Shown: piece after piece, positions 50,137 to 61,268 of the stretch | Layout of the letters: the number at the start of each line of letters is the position of its first letter | How positions within the stretch are numbered: the first letter of the stretch is position 1 | Source: Paralithodes platypus | Lineage: Eukaryota; Arthropoda; Malacostraca; Decapoda; Lithodidae | Direction: 5' to 3' | Length of the DNA: 64,000 nt | Assembly (NCBI GenBank): GCA_032716605.1 | Contig: CM064569.1 | Coordinates: 7,224,713-7,288,712 of the forward strand | Translations under genes and position numbers: made by a program | The notes under the pieces: generated by a model | Database searches by the model: none | The model's input: only the letters and a program-made list of their open reading frames with translations | What the model was told of the DNA's origin: nothing

Positions 50137-50990
50137 GGAGGGAAATGAGTGGCAGCTGCCTATAGCCTACTGCTGTTTGCAGATAATACAGTTCTGATGA
50201 GCCATAATGAATGGGAGTTGCAGGGTCTGGTAAATGAGTTTGGAACAGTGTGTGAAAACCGGAATTTGAAGGTAAATGCGAGGAAGAGCAAGGGTATGGT
50301 CTTCGAAAGGGGTGAAGTCACAGAGTGTGAGGTGAAGTTGAACGGTCAGTCTATGGAGATCGTCAGCTCTTTTAAGTATCTGGGCAGTGTGTTGAGTAAA
50401 GATGGGACTATGGATGAAGAAGTGCGGGAGAGGGTACGACAGGGGAAGAGGGTTGTAGGAACACTTAAAGCAGTAACAAGAAATAGGGTGGTCAGTATGG
50501 AAGTGAAGAAGTCCTTGCATGACAGTGTGGTAATCCCGACACTAACTTACGGAAGCGAAGCATGGACGTTCGGGAAGAGACTCAGACCAAGAGTGAGAGC
50601 GGTGGAAATGAGTTACCTGAGAAGTGCGTGCGGAGTTACATGGAGGGATAGACAGACGAATGAGGAAGTAAGAAGGAGGTGTGGTGTGGAGGTAGATGTG
50701 CTGGAAAGTGTGAAAAGCAACACCTTGAGATGGTTCGGCCATATGGAACGTATGAAAAGCGAGAGAATGACTAAGAGGGTGTACGAGAGCGAGGTGGGAG
50801 GACAGAGAGGGAGAGGTGCACCGAAGGAGAGGTGAAAGGATGGAGTGAGGAAGTATATGGATGAAGGCGGTGCTGGTTGGGAGGAGGGGCGTCGACTGAC
50901 TGGGGACGGAGGTGCATGGGGGCGGTTCGTTCGTGGCCACCCCTTCGGGGATCACGGCGTCAGGCAATAGATAGATAGATAGATTATTAT
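50137..50990 (+). mobile_element. 5'-truncated non-LTR retrotransposon fragment (LINE4 here)
   Basis: Begins within the RT, just before motif C, and ends with a (GATA)n tail at about 50967-50990. Related to LINE1 (same block order, about 20-30% shared residues by eye) but clearly a different family. Confidence 0.8.
50149..50835 (+). pseudogene. LINE4 reverse transcriptase motif C and C-terminal region
   Basis: A 228-aa frame. LLLFADNTVLMSHNEWELQG is motif C with Asn replacing the second Asp (family FADD), which would abolish catalysis. Then VNARKSKGMVFERGE, SFKYLGSVLSKDGTMDEEVR, VIPTLTYGSEAWTFGKRLRP, MSYLRSACGVTWRDRQTNEE and LRWFGHMERMKSERMTKRV. A stop at 50833 cuts the C-terminal block; KDGVRKYMDEGGAGWEEGR continues after it. 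No 5' part is present. Confidence 0.85.
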
Positions 50991-51059
50991 AATTATTTAA
51001 TTTATTTATTTATTTTATTTTTTTGTAATCCATTTATCGCTCAATTATTTTGGAGGTTG

Positions 51060-51240
51060 TATGACGCTTTACCTAATCTGTTTGGCGATAATAAGACGTT
51101 TCACCCTATGCAGGTGTCGATGTTTTTCCAGGCGAGCGATAGCGAGCCTTTTACTTGGCAGAAATCGACCTTCGACCGGGCCATCTTTCTATCGAAAAAT
51201 GTACAAATTTAACTTGAAGGTAACTCTGGGTAGGCTTTTA
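51060..51240 (-). mobile_element. Family A remnant
   Basis: CTGTTTGGCGATAATAAGAC, GCAGGTGTCGATGTTTTTCC, GGCGAGCGATAGCGAGCC, CGACCTTCGACCGGG and TTTCTATCGAAAAATGTA. The right tip is cut by the start of C12. Confidence 0.7.
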
Positions 51241-51484
51241 ACCTCTTCAGCACGATTACGTCTGTTCAACCTTTCCTTATGGCGGATATTAAATTATTCT
51301 ATATCGTTTGAGAAGGATCTACGAGATGATTTCTTGCAGCTTAAGAAGGGCCTGTGCTATTAAGAAGGTGTATTGAGATCGTATTTACCCCTTCGAGTCC
51401 TAGAGGTGGATTATAAGCTAAACAAACATCGTCTAATAGTAACCAAAAGTAGACTAAGAGTATGTCCTGTACTGAAGAGGTTAA
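51238..51484. mobile_element. Family C TTAA MITE, copy C12
   Basis: TTAACCTCTTCAGCACGATTACGTC at left (first 20 bases typical) and GTCCTGTACTGAAGAGGTTAA-type right end give matching tips CCTCTTCAG / CTGAAGAGG. The arms are decayed. The right TTAA is shared with A24. Confidence 0.75.
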
Positions 51485-51834
51485 GGGGGTAGTGCTTGTT
51501 TTCAATTATTTATTTATTTTTTAGTTTCTCGCTAGACCTCCATCAAGCTTAAATAAATACCCCCTAGACCGCCTGTCAAGATAAATGTGTACATTTTTCG
51601 GTAGAAAAATGTCCTGGCCGAAGGCCTATTCCTTCCAAAATCACAAGCTCGCTATCGCTCGCCAGGAAAATATACATACCTAAATGGCACAATAGGTCTT
51701 AATGCTGACAAAGAAATGGGGCGAAAGGTCTCAAAATCGCCAACTAATGGAACGAAAGTCTTAAAATCTCAAAGCTAAAATGCTAAACATGAGGGAGAAA
51801 GGGGTCCAGAAAAAAACGACTGCCACCCCCTTAA
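51481..51834 (+). mobile_element. Family A TTAA hairpin element, copy A24
   Basis: TTAA at 51481-51484 and 51831-51834. Tips GGGGGTAGTGCTTG and GACTGCCACCCCC, with CATTTTTCGGTAGAAAAATG intact and TGGCCGAAGGCC as second hairpin. Confidence 0.85.
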
Positions 51835-51945
51835 AGGAAGTCTGGAAAGGCGTTGTTGTTGCTGTTGATAGCCTAGGGGACAAACTAAAACACGTCGCTC
51901 GAAAATGGCCAAAACACAAACAATCTCACAATAACATCCCCCCCC

Positions 51946-52183
<238 letters not shown>

Positions 52184-52185
<2 letters not shown>

Positions 52186-52549
52186 CTGATGGGCGTATTT
52201 ATTGCCTCATGTATGTATCTTTTTATTATAATTTTCAGTTTCCTCCCTAGACCATCAACAGGCTTAAAAAACATCCCCCAAGACCCTCCTTCAAGATACA
52301 TTTTTACATTTTTCGGTAGAATAATGTCCCGGCCTAAGGCTGGTCCCTCTTAAATTACAGGCTCGCTATCGCTCGCCAGGAAAAAATACACACCTGAATG
52401 GCACGTAAGGTCTTGAAATTAACAACGAAATAGGGCGGAAGGTGTTAAGATCGTCAAACTAATGGGCCGAACGTCATACAACGTGAAAACTAATGGGGCT
52501 AAACATGAGGGAGAAGGGGGACCAGAAAAAACGACCCATCTCCCCTTAA
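52184..52549 (+). mobile_element. Family A copy A25, left tip overrun by GA repeat
   Basis: GATGGGCGTATTTATTGCC directly follows (GA)n. The right TTAA is 52546-52549. In A5 the same tip is preceded by TTAAGAGAGG, so the GAGAG of the tip is a plausible seed of the GA expansion. Confidence 0.8.
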
Positions 52550-52711
52550 AATAAAAGTGAAGAGATAAGACTTCACTTTTTTGTTTATGTATTTGTTTTT
52601 CTTCTTCGTAAATACACAAGTTGATCAAAATAAAAACATTAAAATACTCTGTACAAACAAACTAATAAGGGCGATTGCAGTGGCTGCGATGTTTTGAGAA
52701 GCGGGGATAAT

Positions 52712-52924
52712 AATCCGTACACTACCGGTGACGTCCTTTTCAGTGTATTCTGGAAACTATTAGACGATTATATTCAGCTTAGGAAGGACGTATACCCATT
52801 AATAGGCTACAGACTATATCAATGAATCCTTTTAGCTACCATATATCCTTCCTAAGGTTCATAAAATCGTCTAAATGTAGCAAACATGCAAGCAAAAAGA
52901 TGTCCCTGGTACAGGAAGGGTTAA
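52712..52924. mobile_element. Family C TTAA MITE, copy C13
   Basis: TACACTACCGGTGACGTCC at left (TTAACCC lost) and CCCTGGTACAGGAAGGGTTAA-type right end. Arms TTAGACGATTATATTCAGC and ATAAAATCGTCTAA. Confidence 0.8.
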
Positions 52925-52937
52925 TAAAAAACGCTCA

Positions 52938-53528
52938 TTAACCTCTCTCCGTACCGGCGACGTCTTTGTTTTGATTTCCGCTACATTGAGACGATTTTAT
53001 GAAGCTTAGGAAAGATGTGTGGTAGCCGAGAGGATGAATTAGGGGGAGATGGGTTGTTTTCTTGTATTCATGTTTTTTCTATATATTCTTTTATTCTATA
53101 TGTCTTAGTTCCCTCGCTAGACCTCCATCAAGCTTAGAAAAACACTCCCTAGACCCCCATTCAAGATAAATTTGTACATTTTTCGGTAAAAAAAATTCCC
53201 GGCCGAAGGCCGATTCCTCTTCAAATTTCAGGCTCGCTATCGCTCTCCAGGAGAAAATCGACACCTAAATGTCACGAAAGGTCTTAGAATTGACAACGAA
53301 GTTGAGCGAAAGGTGTTCAAATTGCTAAACTGATGGACCTAATGTCTTATATTCTCAAAACAAATGGGGTTTAACACGAGGGAGAAAGTGGACCAGAAAC
53401 ACGGCCCATCTCCCCTTAAGATAGTCTGCCGCCTTTTAATGTGTAGACGTCCTTCAGAAGTTGAATACAATCGTCGAATAGTTGCCAGAATAAAATGACA
53501 AAGACGTCACCGGTACTGAATGAGTTAA
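52938..53528. mobile_element. Family C copy C14 split by family A
   Basis: TTAACCTCTCTCCGTACCGG at left and GTCACCGGTACTGAATGAG-TTAA at right. The arm TGAGACGATTTTATGAAGC pairs with CAATCGTCGAA. A26 lies in the loop. The right TTAA is shared with C15. Confidence 0.8.
53039..53419 (+). mobile_element. Family A TTAA hairpin element, copy A26, nested in C14
   Basis: The left site reads TTAG (mutated), the right TTAA is 53416-53419. CCCGGCCGAAGGCCG and GGCTCGCTATCGCTCTCC inside. Tips GGGGAGATGGGTTGTTT and ACGGCCCATCTCCCC are inverted repeats of about 14 bp. Confidence 0.85.
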
Positions 53529-53821
53529 CCCTTTTGAGTCATTCCTATATTCTGGCTATTATTAGACGATTTTATTCAGATTAGGAAGGGGGGTATACGG
53601 AGGTCCGAGTTTGGTAGAGATAGTATTTACCCATTTAATTCCCAGCGATCCTTCCGAAGCTGTATAAAATCGTCATCGTCTTGTGGTAGCCAGAAGAAGT
53701 CAGAGGGTTAGTGGAGATAGTATTTAGCCTTTTAATACCCACCGATCCTTCCGAAGCTGTATAAACATCGTCTAATGATAGCCAGAACTGCTACAACGCG
53801 GCACGATCCTCAAGGGCTTAA
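53525..53821. mobile_element. Family C copy C15 with duplicated right arm
   Basis: TTAACCCTTTTGAGTCATTC at left. The block GATCCTTCCGAAGCTGTATA ... ATCGTC ... TAGCCAGAA occurs twice (53650-53700 and 53742-53790), preceded each time by GGTTAGTGGAG / GGTAGAGATAGTATTTA. Ends AAGGGCTTAA. Confidence 0.7.
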
Positions 53822-54405
53822 GAGGAGGGTGGCTGTTATTTGGTCTATGTATTCAGTTATGTGGTCTATGTATTCAGTTATTTGGTCTATGTATTCAGTT
53901 ATTTGGTCTATGTATTCAGTTATTTGGTCTATGTATTCAGTTATTTGGTCTATGTATTCAGTTATTTGGTCTATGTATTCAGTTATGTGGTCTATGTATT
54001 CAGTTATTTGGTCTATGTATTCAGTTAGTTGGTCTATGTATTCAGTTATTTGGTCTATGTATTCAATTATTCATATAATTATTAGCTTCCTCGCTAGACC
54101 TCCATCAAGCTTAAGAAACTACCCCCCCCCCCCCTCTTCAAGATAAATGTGTACATTTTTCGGTAGAATAATGTGCCGGCCAATGGCCGGTTCCTCCTAA
54201 ATTACAGGCTCGCTTTCGCTCGCCAGGAAAATATCGATACCTAAATGGTACGAAAGGTCTTAAAATGTACAGAAATGGGGCGAGAGGTCTTAATACTCAA
54301 AACTAATAGAGTGAATGTCTTAAAATTTCAAAACTAATGGACGTAAACATGAGGGAGAATGGGGGCCAGAAAAAAAGGCCCCGATAGTTCAAATCTGCCC
54401 GTAAC
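53818..54405 (+). mobile_element. Family A copy A27 with 21-bp array near its tip
   Basis: Left TTAA 53818-53821 (shared with C15). Tip GAGGAGGGTGGCTGTTATTT, then a 21-bp array, then CTCGCTAGACCTCCATCAAG and a normal core with CCGGCCAATGGCCGG and GGCTCGCTTTCGCTCGCC. The right end is decayed near GCCCGTAAC. Confidence 0.8.
53836..54067 (+). repeat. 21-bp tandem array, 11 copies, inside A27
   Basis: Unit TTATTTGGTCTATGTATTCAG, minor variants TTATGTGG and TTAGTTGG. In other family A copies TTTGGTCTATATATTTAT occurs once at this place, so the array is an expansion of element sequence. Confidence 0.9.
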
Positions 54406-54514
54406 AAAATACTATGAGGACGAGTGTCATTGGGAAGCTCGTGAAAGTTAGGAGACAGCTTTACAACCAACACGAGGGAATATAAACTAAATCGAATTTC
54501 AACCTTGAAGTGGG

Positions 54515-54890
54515 GTTGAGAGAGAGAGAGAGAGTGAGAGTGAGCGAGAGAGAGTGAGAGAGAGTGTGAGTGAGTGAGAGAGTGTGAGTGACTGAGATAT
54601 CGTGTTAGAGAGAGAAATAGAGAGAGAGAGTCGGAGTGAGTGAGAGAGAGAGTGAGTGAGAGAGAGAGAGAGGGTGTGTGTGTGTGTGTGTGGGTTAAAA
54701 AGTGCCAAGTGGAGTGGGAGACGTGAACACCACCAGATCCAGAAGATTTATGTGCGTGTATGTGTGTGGGTGGGTGTGTATGGGTGGGCCTGTGTGTGTG
54801 TGGGTGGTTCTGTGTGTGTGTGTGTGTGTGGGTGGGTGTGTGTGTGTGTGTTTCTGTGTGTGTGTGTGTGTATGTATGTATACTGGGGGG
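54515..54890. repeat. Compound GA then GT microsatellite
   Basis: GAGAGTGAGTG-type runs to 54672, then GTGTGTGGGTGG-type runs at 54749-54880 and a G-run at 54884-54895. The 269-aa minus frame and several plus frames over it are artefacts. Confidence 0.9.
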
Positions 54891-55219
54891 GGGGGGTTTA
54901 TACAGACCCAGATCCCAGTGTATATATTCCCACTCCGCCGTACCCCAACACAAACACGTCAAACGACACGTGTTGTACTTTTCACACGGGTACAAACCGT
55001 TTTCTTTTATTTTTCTTTTATTTTTGGTGACCGGAAACAACTCGAGTACACGGAAATAATTGGGTGTATAAATGTAACAAAATACACAAATACAAAGGAT
55101 AGACGGTAACAATTGTGTTTTTAAATGTCACACAAATTATAGTCACATAATAAGTGCTTCATTTTATCTCATTCAAATTGATACACAATTATTATTGAAA
55201 CACTTTTGGCTGTATTGTG
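54891..55219. other. No recognisable gene
   Basis: Ordinary AT-rich sequence between two microsatellites. Confidence 0.4.
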
Positions 55220-55390
55220 TGTGTATATACAGTATATGTATTGTGTGTGTATATAATGATGTATTGTGTGTGTATATAATGATGTATTGTGTGTGTATAT
55301 AATGATGTATTGTGTGTGTATATACAGTATATGTATTGTCTGTGTATATACAGTATATGTATTGTGTGTGTATATACAGTATATGTTTTT
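55220..55390 (+). repeat. About 28-bp minisatellite, 6 copies
   Basis: ATGTATTGTGTGTGTATATA followed alternately by CAGTATATG or ATGATG. Confidence 0.85.
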
Positions 55391-55461
55391 TTTATTATTT
55401 TTGCTGTGTAGTGTCATTTTTTGTATATCAATTACATTTATCAACAACTGCAATGTTATTT

Positions 55462-55590
55462 GTTTTACCTCCGCCAACGAAGTTGGACCGAGGTTAGGTT
55501 TTCGCCTCCGTTTGTGTGTCTGTCTATTTGTCTGTAACCAAGATATCTCACAAAGTTATGAACCGATTTTCACGATATTTGATGGACAGG
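55462..55590 (+). repeat. Dispersed repeat of a type common in marine animal genomes
   Basis: TACCTCCGCCAACGAAGTTG, GAGGTTAGGTTTTCGCCTCC, GTTTGTGTGTCTGTCTATTTG and AAAGTTATGAACCGATTTTC. I recognise this CCTCCGCCAA-GAAGT ... TCTGTCTGTCTGT ... AAGTTATGGACGGATTTT pattern as a widespread repeat in marine animals, but recall no authoritative family name. Its 3' edge leads directly into the 37-bp array. Confidence 0.5.
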
Positions 55591-56118
55591 TGGGATATGA
55601 CCTATGACCTATTTCTATGTTCCTATTGACCTATGTTCCTATGACCTATTTCTATGTTCCTATTGACCTATGTTCCTATGACCTATGTTCCTATGACCTA
55701 TTTCTATGTTCCTATTGACCTATGTTCCTATGACCTATTTCTATGTTCCTATTGACCTATGTTCCTATGACCTATTTCTATGTTCCTATTGACCTATGTT
55801 CCTATGACCTATTTCTATGTTCCTATTGACCTATGTTCCTATGACCTATTTCTATGTTCCTATGACCTATGTTCCTATGACCTATTTCTATGTTCCTATT
55901 GACCTATGTTCCTATGACCTATTTCTATGTTCCTATTGACCTATGTTCCTATGACCTATTCTATGTTCCTATTGACCTATGTTCCTATGACCTATTTCTA
56001 TGTTCCTATTGACCTATGTTCCTATGACCTATTTCTATGTTCCTATTGACCTATGTTCCTATGACCTATTTCTATGTTCCTATTGACCTATGTTCCTATG
56101 ACCATGTTCCTATTTTCC
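55591..56118 (+). repeat. 37-bp tandem array, about 14 copies
   Basis: The unit holds CCTATGACCTATTTCTATGT and TCCTATTGACCTATGTT. Some units lack one half. GGGATATGACCTATGACC in the upstream repeat looks like the seed, since that ATGACCTA string begins the array. Confidence 0.9.
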
Positions 56119-56235
56119 TAACATCATCAGCTCAAACATACTTATTTTCAGCTTTTGTTTCTTTGTTTGTCCCAGAATTGTCTGATCTCCACTTTTACCC
56201 AAAACCGTTTTCCTTCACGTTTTGTTGAGGTACTA

Positions 56236-56442
56236 TAGTGTAGCCGCTGTAAGTAGGCGATAAATCATGACCTCTATCCTCTGTAACTAAAAAAGGGCTA
56301 GAGCAAATTGTCTGTAAATTTCCACATATATTCCTTGACTGATTCTTCTCATATGGTAGAAATATTAGCTCGATTACTCTAGTCGTTTTTGAGTTACAGA
56401 GGATAGAGGTCATGATGTCTCGCCTACTTACAGCGTATATTC
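56236..56442. repeat. Family G foldback, copy G3
   Basis: GCTGTAAGTAGGCGATAAAT / GAGTCTCGCC-type arms: left GACCTCTATCCTCTGTAACT pairs perfectly with right AGTTACAGAGGATAGAGGTC, and GCTGTAAGTAGGCG with CGCCTACTTACAGC. About 50 bp per arm, loop about 90 bp with TTTCCACATATATTCCTTG and GGTAGAAATATTAGCTCG. Confidence 0.85.
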
Positions 56443-56535
56443 TGCCAACTTCTAAAAAAATACTGAAGTTACTTATATTCGTCTTCAACAGGTTGTTCTT
56501 GTGTTGCTAATCAGGTGTTTGCCATACGTTTACAA

Positions 56536-56907
56536 TTAAAGGGAGGCAGACCGTTTTTCTGGACCCCCATCTCCCTAATGTTTAGCCCCACTAGTTTTGA
56601 AATTTTAAGATGTTGGTTCCATTAGTTTGGGGATTTTATGACCTTTCATCCCATATCTTTGTCAATATTAGGACCCTTCGTGCCATTTAGGTATCGATCT
56701 TTTCCTGTCGAGCGATAGCGAGCCTGTAATTTTAGGAGGAATCGGCCTTTGGCCGGGACAATTTTCTACCGAGAAATGTACAAATCTGTCTTGAAGGGGG
56801 TTCTAGGAGGTGTTTTTTCTAAGCTTGATGGAGGTATAGGGAGGAAACTAAAACAAAATATGATCAAATGTATTAAACGATCAAACAAACAGCCGGTGTC
56901 TCCTTAA
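56536..56907 (-). mobile_element. Family A TTAA hairpin element, copy A28
   Basis: TTAA at 56536-56539 and 56904-56907. Near full length. The first hairpin reads TTTTCTACCGAGAAATG, the second CGGCCTTTGGCCG. Tips as in A8 (AGGCAGACCG / GCCGGTGTCTCC). Confidence 0.85.
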
Positions 56908-57197
56908 TATTTGTGTATATTTACTTTTTTATATACATTTATCTTATATTTATATAAAGTTACTGCTGGCAAAGATTTTTCATTTGGTATTCGTTCGTTT
57001 TCGCTGATCTCCAATTTTACTCAGTTTCGCTTCTCTTAGTTAGTTAACATAGGACTGAAGAGGCTATCAACCCTTCTGTAAGCACACTGTAAGTCAAGAA
57101 TAGTAATATCATGATTATTTTAAATATCACTATTATTATTCCTTTTTATTTTCTGTTCTCCCCTTATAAAGTATATATTCAAGTTGGGGTAACACGA
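56908..57197. other. Unassigned AT-rich spacer
   Basis: No gene or element recognised before the CA microsatellite. Confidence 0.35.
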
Positions 57198-57384
57198 AAT
57201 ACACACACATACACACACACACACACACAGAGACACACAAACGGGCACAGACAGACACACACACACACACAAAGACACACGCACACATGCACACACACAG
57301 ACAGACAGACACACGCATACACTCACACACACACACGTACACACTCACACACACACACGTACACACACATACACACGCACGTCA
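57198..57384. repeat. (CA)n-rich compound microsatellite
   Basis: CACACA with AGACAGACAGAC and GCACACATG interruptions; flanks the LINE3-type fragment on its 5' side. Confidence 0.9.
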
Positions 57385-57389
57385 CCGAA

Positions 57390-57752
57390 ACATGCTTCCA
57401 CCCCCAGCGCCCCCTCCCAGGAGAGCTACCAGGCATCACAATACCATCACTCCTATACCTGCAAGGACATCAAGATATCAAGCAAGCGCCATCCCCTATA
57501 TCGTGAACCTAATCAACCAACTGTAGGACAAGCCAAAAAGCGATCACCAGTGTGCGACTTACCCTATATCGCGTTAAGTGTCAAACCAACAACAAGTGGG
57601 AAGGCAGTGTCACACAAGCTCTTTTTCCGTCAACTTTTAATGGCAAGCTACCTTTGGTTAAGTATCCGCGCCTAACGCAAATTAGCCCTAAAACTTTTCA
57701 GGTTAGATATATATAAATTAGGAAACAAATAAATAAAATAAAAGTAATTATA

Positions 57753-57784
<32 letters not shown>

Positions 57785-58581
57785 AAACAATTAATACATT
57801 ATATACTAAATAATTAAATAAATATACTTGCTCCCAAAAAGAATGCCGGTAAACGCGCTCGCGTAAACACTAGCTTTCCTAAATACGGTGAATGGTAATT
57901 GAAAAAAGAAAGAAAAAAGAAAAGAAAAGAAAGAAAAGAATTGAAAACAGAAGTCATACGTAATCAAAATCATACGAAAGATGTCATCTCTATCCTAGAA
58001 TAACAGGTAAATCAGAATCACAAATTGTCACACCACATACACACACACACACACACTATCAACCACACACACACACACAACCAACCACACACACACACGA
58101 CCAACCAACCACACACACACACACACACATACACACAAACCAACACACACACACTACACCCCCCCACACACTCACACACACAAGAAAGAAAAGGTTGTGG
58201 CTTCCTGTAAACAATAACGACAGTGACACATTACCACCATTTCGAAATATTTCGTCTCAAAAAGGATAGTCAGTAACGATTTTTATAAATGTGTAACTAT
58301 AATTATATCTTACAGCATACCTTGTACACAATGTTTACAAGTATCTCAATCTGGAAAATTCATCTGCCAACCTAGTACATAATCTGGGATCTGCCTTGCT
58401 TAGGCCAATCGGCTTTCTGCAGACTCCCATTTTCTTATGTTCTTATAATATTGATCTCGTCAAACAGCTCTTATACAACCTCATGCCTTGGTCCTTATTA
58501 TAAGATAATATAAGTTAGAGTTAAGCTAAAAACCGTTCCTCTGTACATGTTCAGCCTACGGCTGCAATTATCAATAAACCG

Positions 58582-58614
<33 letters not shown>

Positions 58615-58630
58615 GTTATTATTATTATTA
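57390..58630 (+). mobile_element. 5'-truncated copy of the CR1-like LINE3 family
   Basis: A short frame ends RTSRYQASAIPYIVNLINQL, closely matching the C-terminus RTDRYKNSPIPTIVNIINNV of LINE3. A 3' UTR of about 1.1 kb follows, including a CA microsatellite (58036-58184), and the end TCAATAAACCGTTT plus (ATT)n at 58583-58630. CA repeats flank it on both sides, as for LINE3. Confidence 0.75.
58036..58184. repeat. (CA)n-rich microsatellite
   Basis: CACACA blocks separated by ACCAACC and CACAC, in the LINE 3' UTR. Confidence 0.9.
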
Positions 58631-58827
58631 CACACACATACACTCTCTCACACACACACACACTAAACACCACTTCACAAGGTTGATTTGCGTTCTTGTT
58701 TTCAATTTTGTTTTCTTAATATTATTATTTTGTTTTCCCCCTTGCGAGTTACTTCTGATCACCACTTGCCCCCAATACAACATATCTTCACATTTCGTTC
58801 AATAGCTATTTTATTTTGCCGGCATCT

Positions 58828-59195
58828 TTAAGGGAGCCCACCTCGCTTCTTTTCTCTTTCTTTCCCTCTCTCTTTGGCTTGTATCCATTCGGCCCCATTC
58901 AGCCTACTGTTTTCAGACGTTTACCCCCATCCAGGTTTCAATATTTTCCTGGCAAGCGGTAGCGAGCCAGCATATATATATTTTTGTTTTTGACAGCAAG
59001 CTAAATTTGTACATTTTTCGATAGAAAAATATTCTCCATACAATGCTGGCTCGCTATCGCTCGCCAGGAAGAAATTGACACCTGGATGGGGATAAACGTC
59101 TTAAAACAGTTGGCTGAATGGGGCCGAATGGATACAAGCCAGGGAAAGAGAGAAAAGGAGAGAACGATAAAAAAAAAGCCGGTGACCCCCCTTAA
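58828..59195 (+). mobile_element. Family B TTAA foldback element, copy B7
   Basis: TTAA at 58828-58831 and 59192-59195. Tips GGGAGCCCACCTCGC and GCCGGTGACCCCCC. Arms CTTGTATCCATTCGGCCCC / GGGGCCGAATGGATACAAGC are perfectly complementary. The central CCGGCGAAGCCGG segment is deleted (AAAAATATTCTCCATAC). Confidence 0.9.
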
Positions 59196-59489
59196 ACCAC
59201 CAGAACCACTTACATTCGCCCTCAACATTCTATTTGCCAGACACTCCAAGTTACATATTGACGAACTGGAAATAGCATCTAAAACTCTGCCTCTCTCTCA
59301 GCTTTTATCCAGCCACTCCTCCACGTGATGCAGAGCTCTTGCCTCTTGTCATAAGTTTGGGGCATATTTTATTTGTTTGTTTTATTGTCTTTGTTTTCAA
59401 GTTCATTCTTTTACTTTCCTGGCGGGTCGACTGATATGGGTATGGACTTATTGCCTTTCGTGTTGATTATTATGTCATAGCATGGTTGT
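59196..59489. other. No recognisable gene
   Basis: Short frame at 59086-59328 starts inside B7 and has no domain. Confidence 0.4.
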
Positions 59490-59737
<248 letters not shown>

Positions 59738-59904
59738 GTGTGTGTGTTCCTTGACTGATATATAGATGAGTTGAAGTTAGGGTTACACGAATAGAAAACG
59801 AAATATAGCCCCTACAAAACCACTCAAAACCTTTGGAATCTGTTATTGTTCACGCTATCCCCACTCCACTTGACTCTATAAATCCCACTCTCCTTAATCC
59901 AGTC

Positions 59905-59980
59905 CTCTCTCTCTCTCTAACACACACACACGCACTTTGTCTCACTATATCACTCACTCTCACACACACACACTTTTGTT

Positions 59981-60020
<40 letters not shown>

Positions 60021-60083
60021 CACACACACACGCACTTTGTCTCACTATATCACTCACTCTCACACACACACACTTTTGTTTTA

Positions 60084-60148
<65 letters not shown>

Positions 60149-60220
60149 CACACACACACGCACTTTGTCTCACTCTATCACTCACTCTCACTTCTCTATC
60201 TCTCTCTCTCTCTCTCTTCG
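59905..60220 (+). repeat. About 105-115-bp higher-order CT/CA repeat, 3 copies
   Basis: Each unit has (CT)n, AACACACACACACGCAC, TTTGTCTCACTATATCACTC and (except the last) CACTTTTGTTTTAT. CT block lengths differ between units. Frames of 113-191 aa are artefacts. Confidence 0.85.
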
Positions 60221-60274
60221 TACAATCATTATCATTATTTTTTCCACTTATACCCAACGCCGCTGCTCTTCATG

Positions 60275-60425
60275 TTAAGGGATGTGACCTGGTTGTTTTA
60301 TCTCACTTTCTCTCTTTAAATGGCTTGTATCTATTCAGCCCCATTCAACCTGTTGTTTTTATATGTTTATCCCCATCCAGGTGTCGATTTCTTCCTGGCG
60401 AGCAATAGCGAGCCAGCATTGCATA
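60275..60425 (+). mobile_element. Family B fragment, left half
   Basis: TTAAGGGATGTGACCTGG, GGCTTGTATCTATTCAGCCC, CCATCCAGGTGTCGATTTC and CTGGCGAGCAATAGCGAGCC, then lost at GCATAGAACATTG. The right arm is absent. Confidence 0.7.
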
Positions 60426-60873
60426 GAACATTGAGGAGGTTGATGCCGTAGTCGCATAAACATTTCCTCATCGTAGTCTAGGTCTGGTTCGGGTAGGAAA
60501 TTTCACCTCGGGCATGGGGCGGCCATTTTTGATCCTGCGGTTGGAGGGGATTAAGGTGAGGAAGCGGCCCGTTTTGGCCCACACAGGTAGTGGGGCTCTG
60601 TTTACCTTTATGATTGTGATGGGGGAACTTATTTATTTGTCTCTCCATCCATTGGATAGACAATGCGGCTTTGTGATGTTGGTGGCTCTTCTACATACGG
60701 GAGCAGGTTCTGGTGACGTTGTGGCTCAATATCTTCTAGCCCCGTCATCTCAATAATAGCAGTAACAATCCTAACTTTTCAGACGACAACTATCACACAA
60801 GCTCGACATATACTTTTGTAGGCAGGGATATTATAACAAGATAAACATAAATAACTCTTAAAATGTCCCCCCT
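60426..60873. other. Unassigned, moderately GC-rich
   Basis: Balanced-composition stretch with overlapping opposite frames (60478-60663 minus, 60514-60756 plus). Neither is recognised, and neither has supporting start context. Confidence 0.4.
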
Positions 60874-61020
60874 CTCAGCTCTACTCCTCCTCCTCCTCCC
60901 CTCACCTCTCCCCCCCCCTTTTCCTCTTCCACCACCTCCCCCTTCTCTTCCTCCTCCACCACCACCTCCCTCCTCCTCCTCAGTCTCCTCCTCCTTCTCC
61001 ACCCCCTCCTCCACTTGCCA
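60874..61020 (+). repeat. Polypyrimidine (CCT/CTC) tract
   Basis: Almost pure C/T on the plus strand with CCACCACC interruptions; reads as poly-Pro/Ser or poly-Glu/Gly in open frames, which are artefacts. Confidence 0.8.
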
Positions 61021-61121
61021 CTTTACCCAGCCACACACTCCTCAATTCAGTCCTCACGGTCCTTCTCATATCTCCACACCACAGACACTTACTCAATTAC
61101 TTAAGTTTCTTGTTACTTTAT

Positions 61122-61122
<1 letters not shown>

Positions 61123-61165
<43 letters not shown>
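61123..61165. repeat. (AT)n microsatellite
   Basis: About 20 AT units, beside a tRNA-like SINE block. Confidence 0.9.
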
Positions 61166-61166
<1 letters not shown>

Positions 61167-61199
61167 AAAATACACGTGAGCCACTAAATGTTTCTAATC

Positions 61200-61268
61200 T
61201 CTCAGTGGGGTTCGAACCACCGACCGTCAGGACGATAGCCGACGCTTTAATCAACTACACCACGGCAG
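61200..61268 (-). repeat. tRNA-like SINE head
   Basis: Reading minus: GCCGTGGTGTAGTTGATTAA (A-box region), GTCGGCTATCGTCCTGACGG (anticodon-arm-like) and GGTGGTTCGAACCCCACTG (B box with T-arm stem). It resembles a tRNA but lacks a clear 3' acceptor match. The simple-repeat context suggests a SINE. Confidence 0.6.

Noticed and set aside
60863..61126. Pro-rich ORF of 87 aa
   Set aside because: Polypyrimidine simple sequence; the opposite strand is equally open as Glu/Gly-rich.
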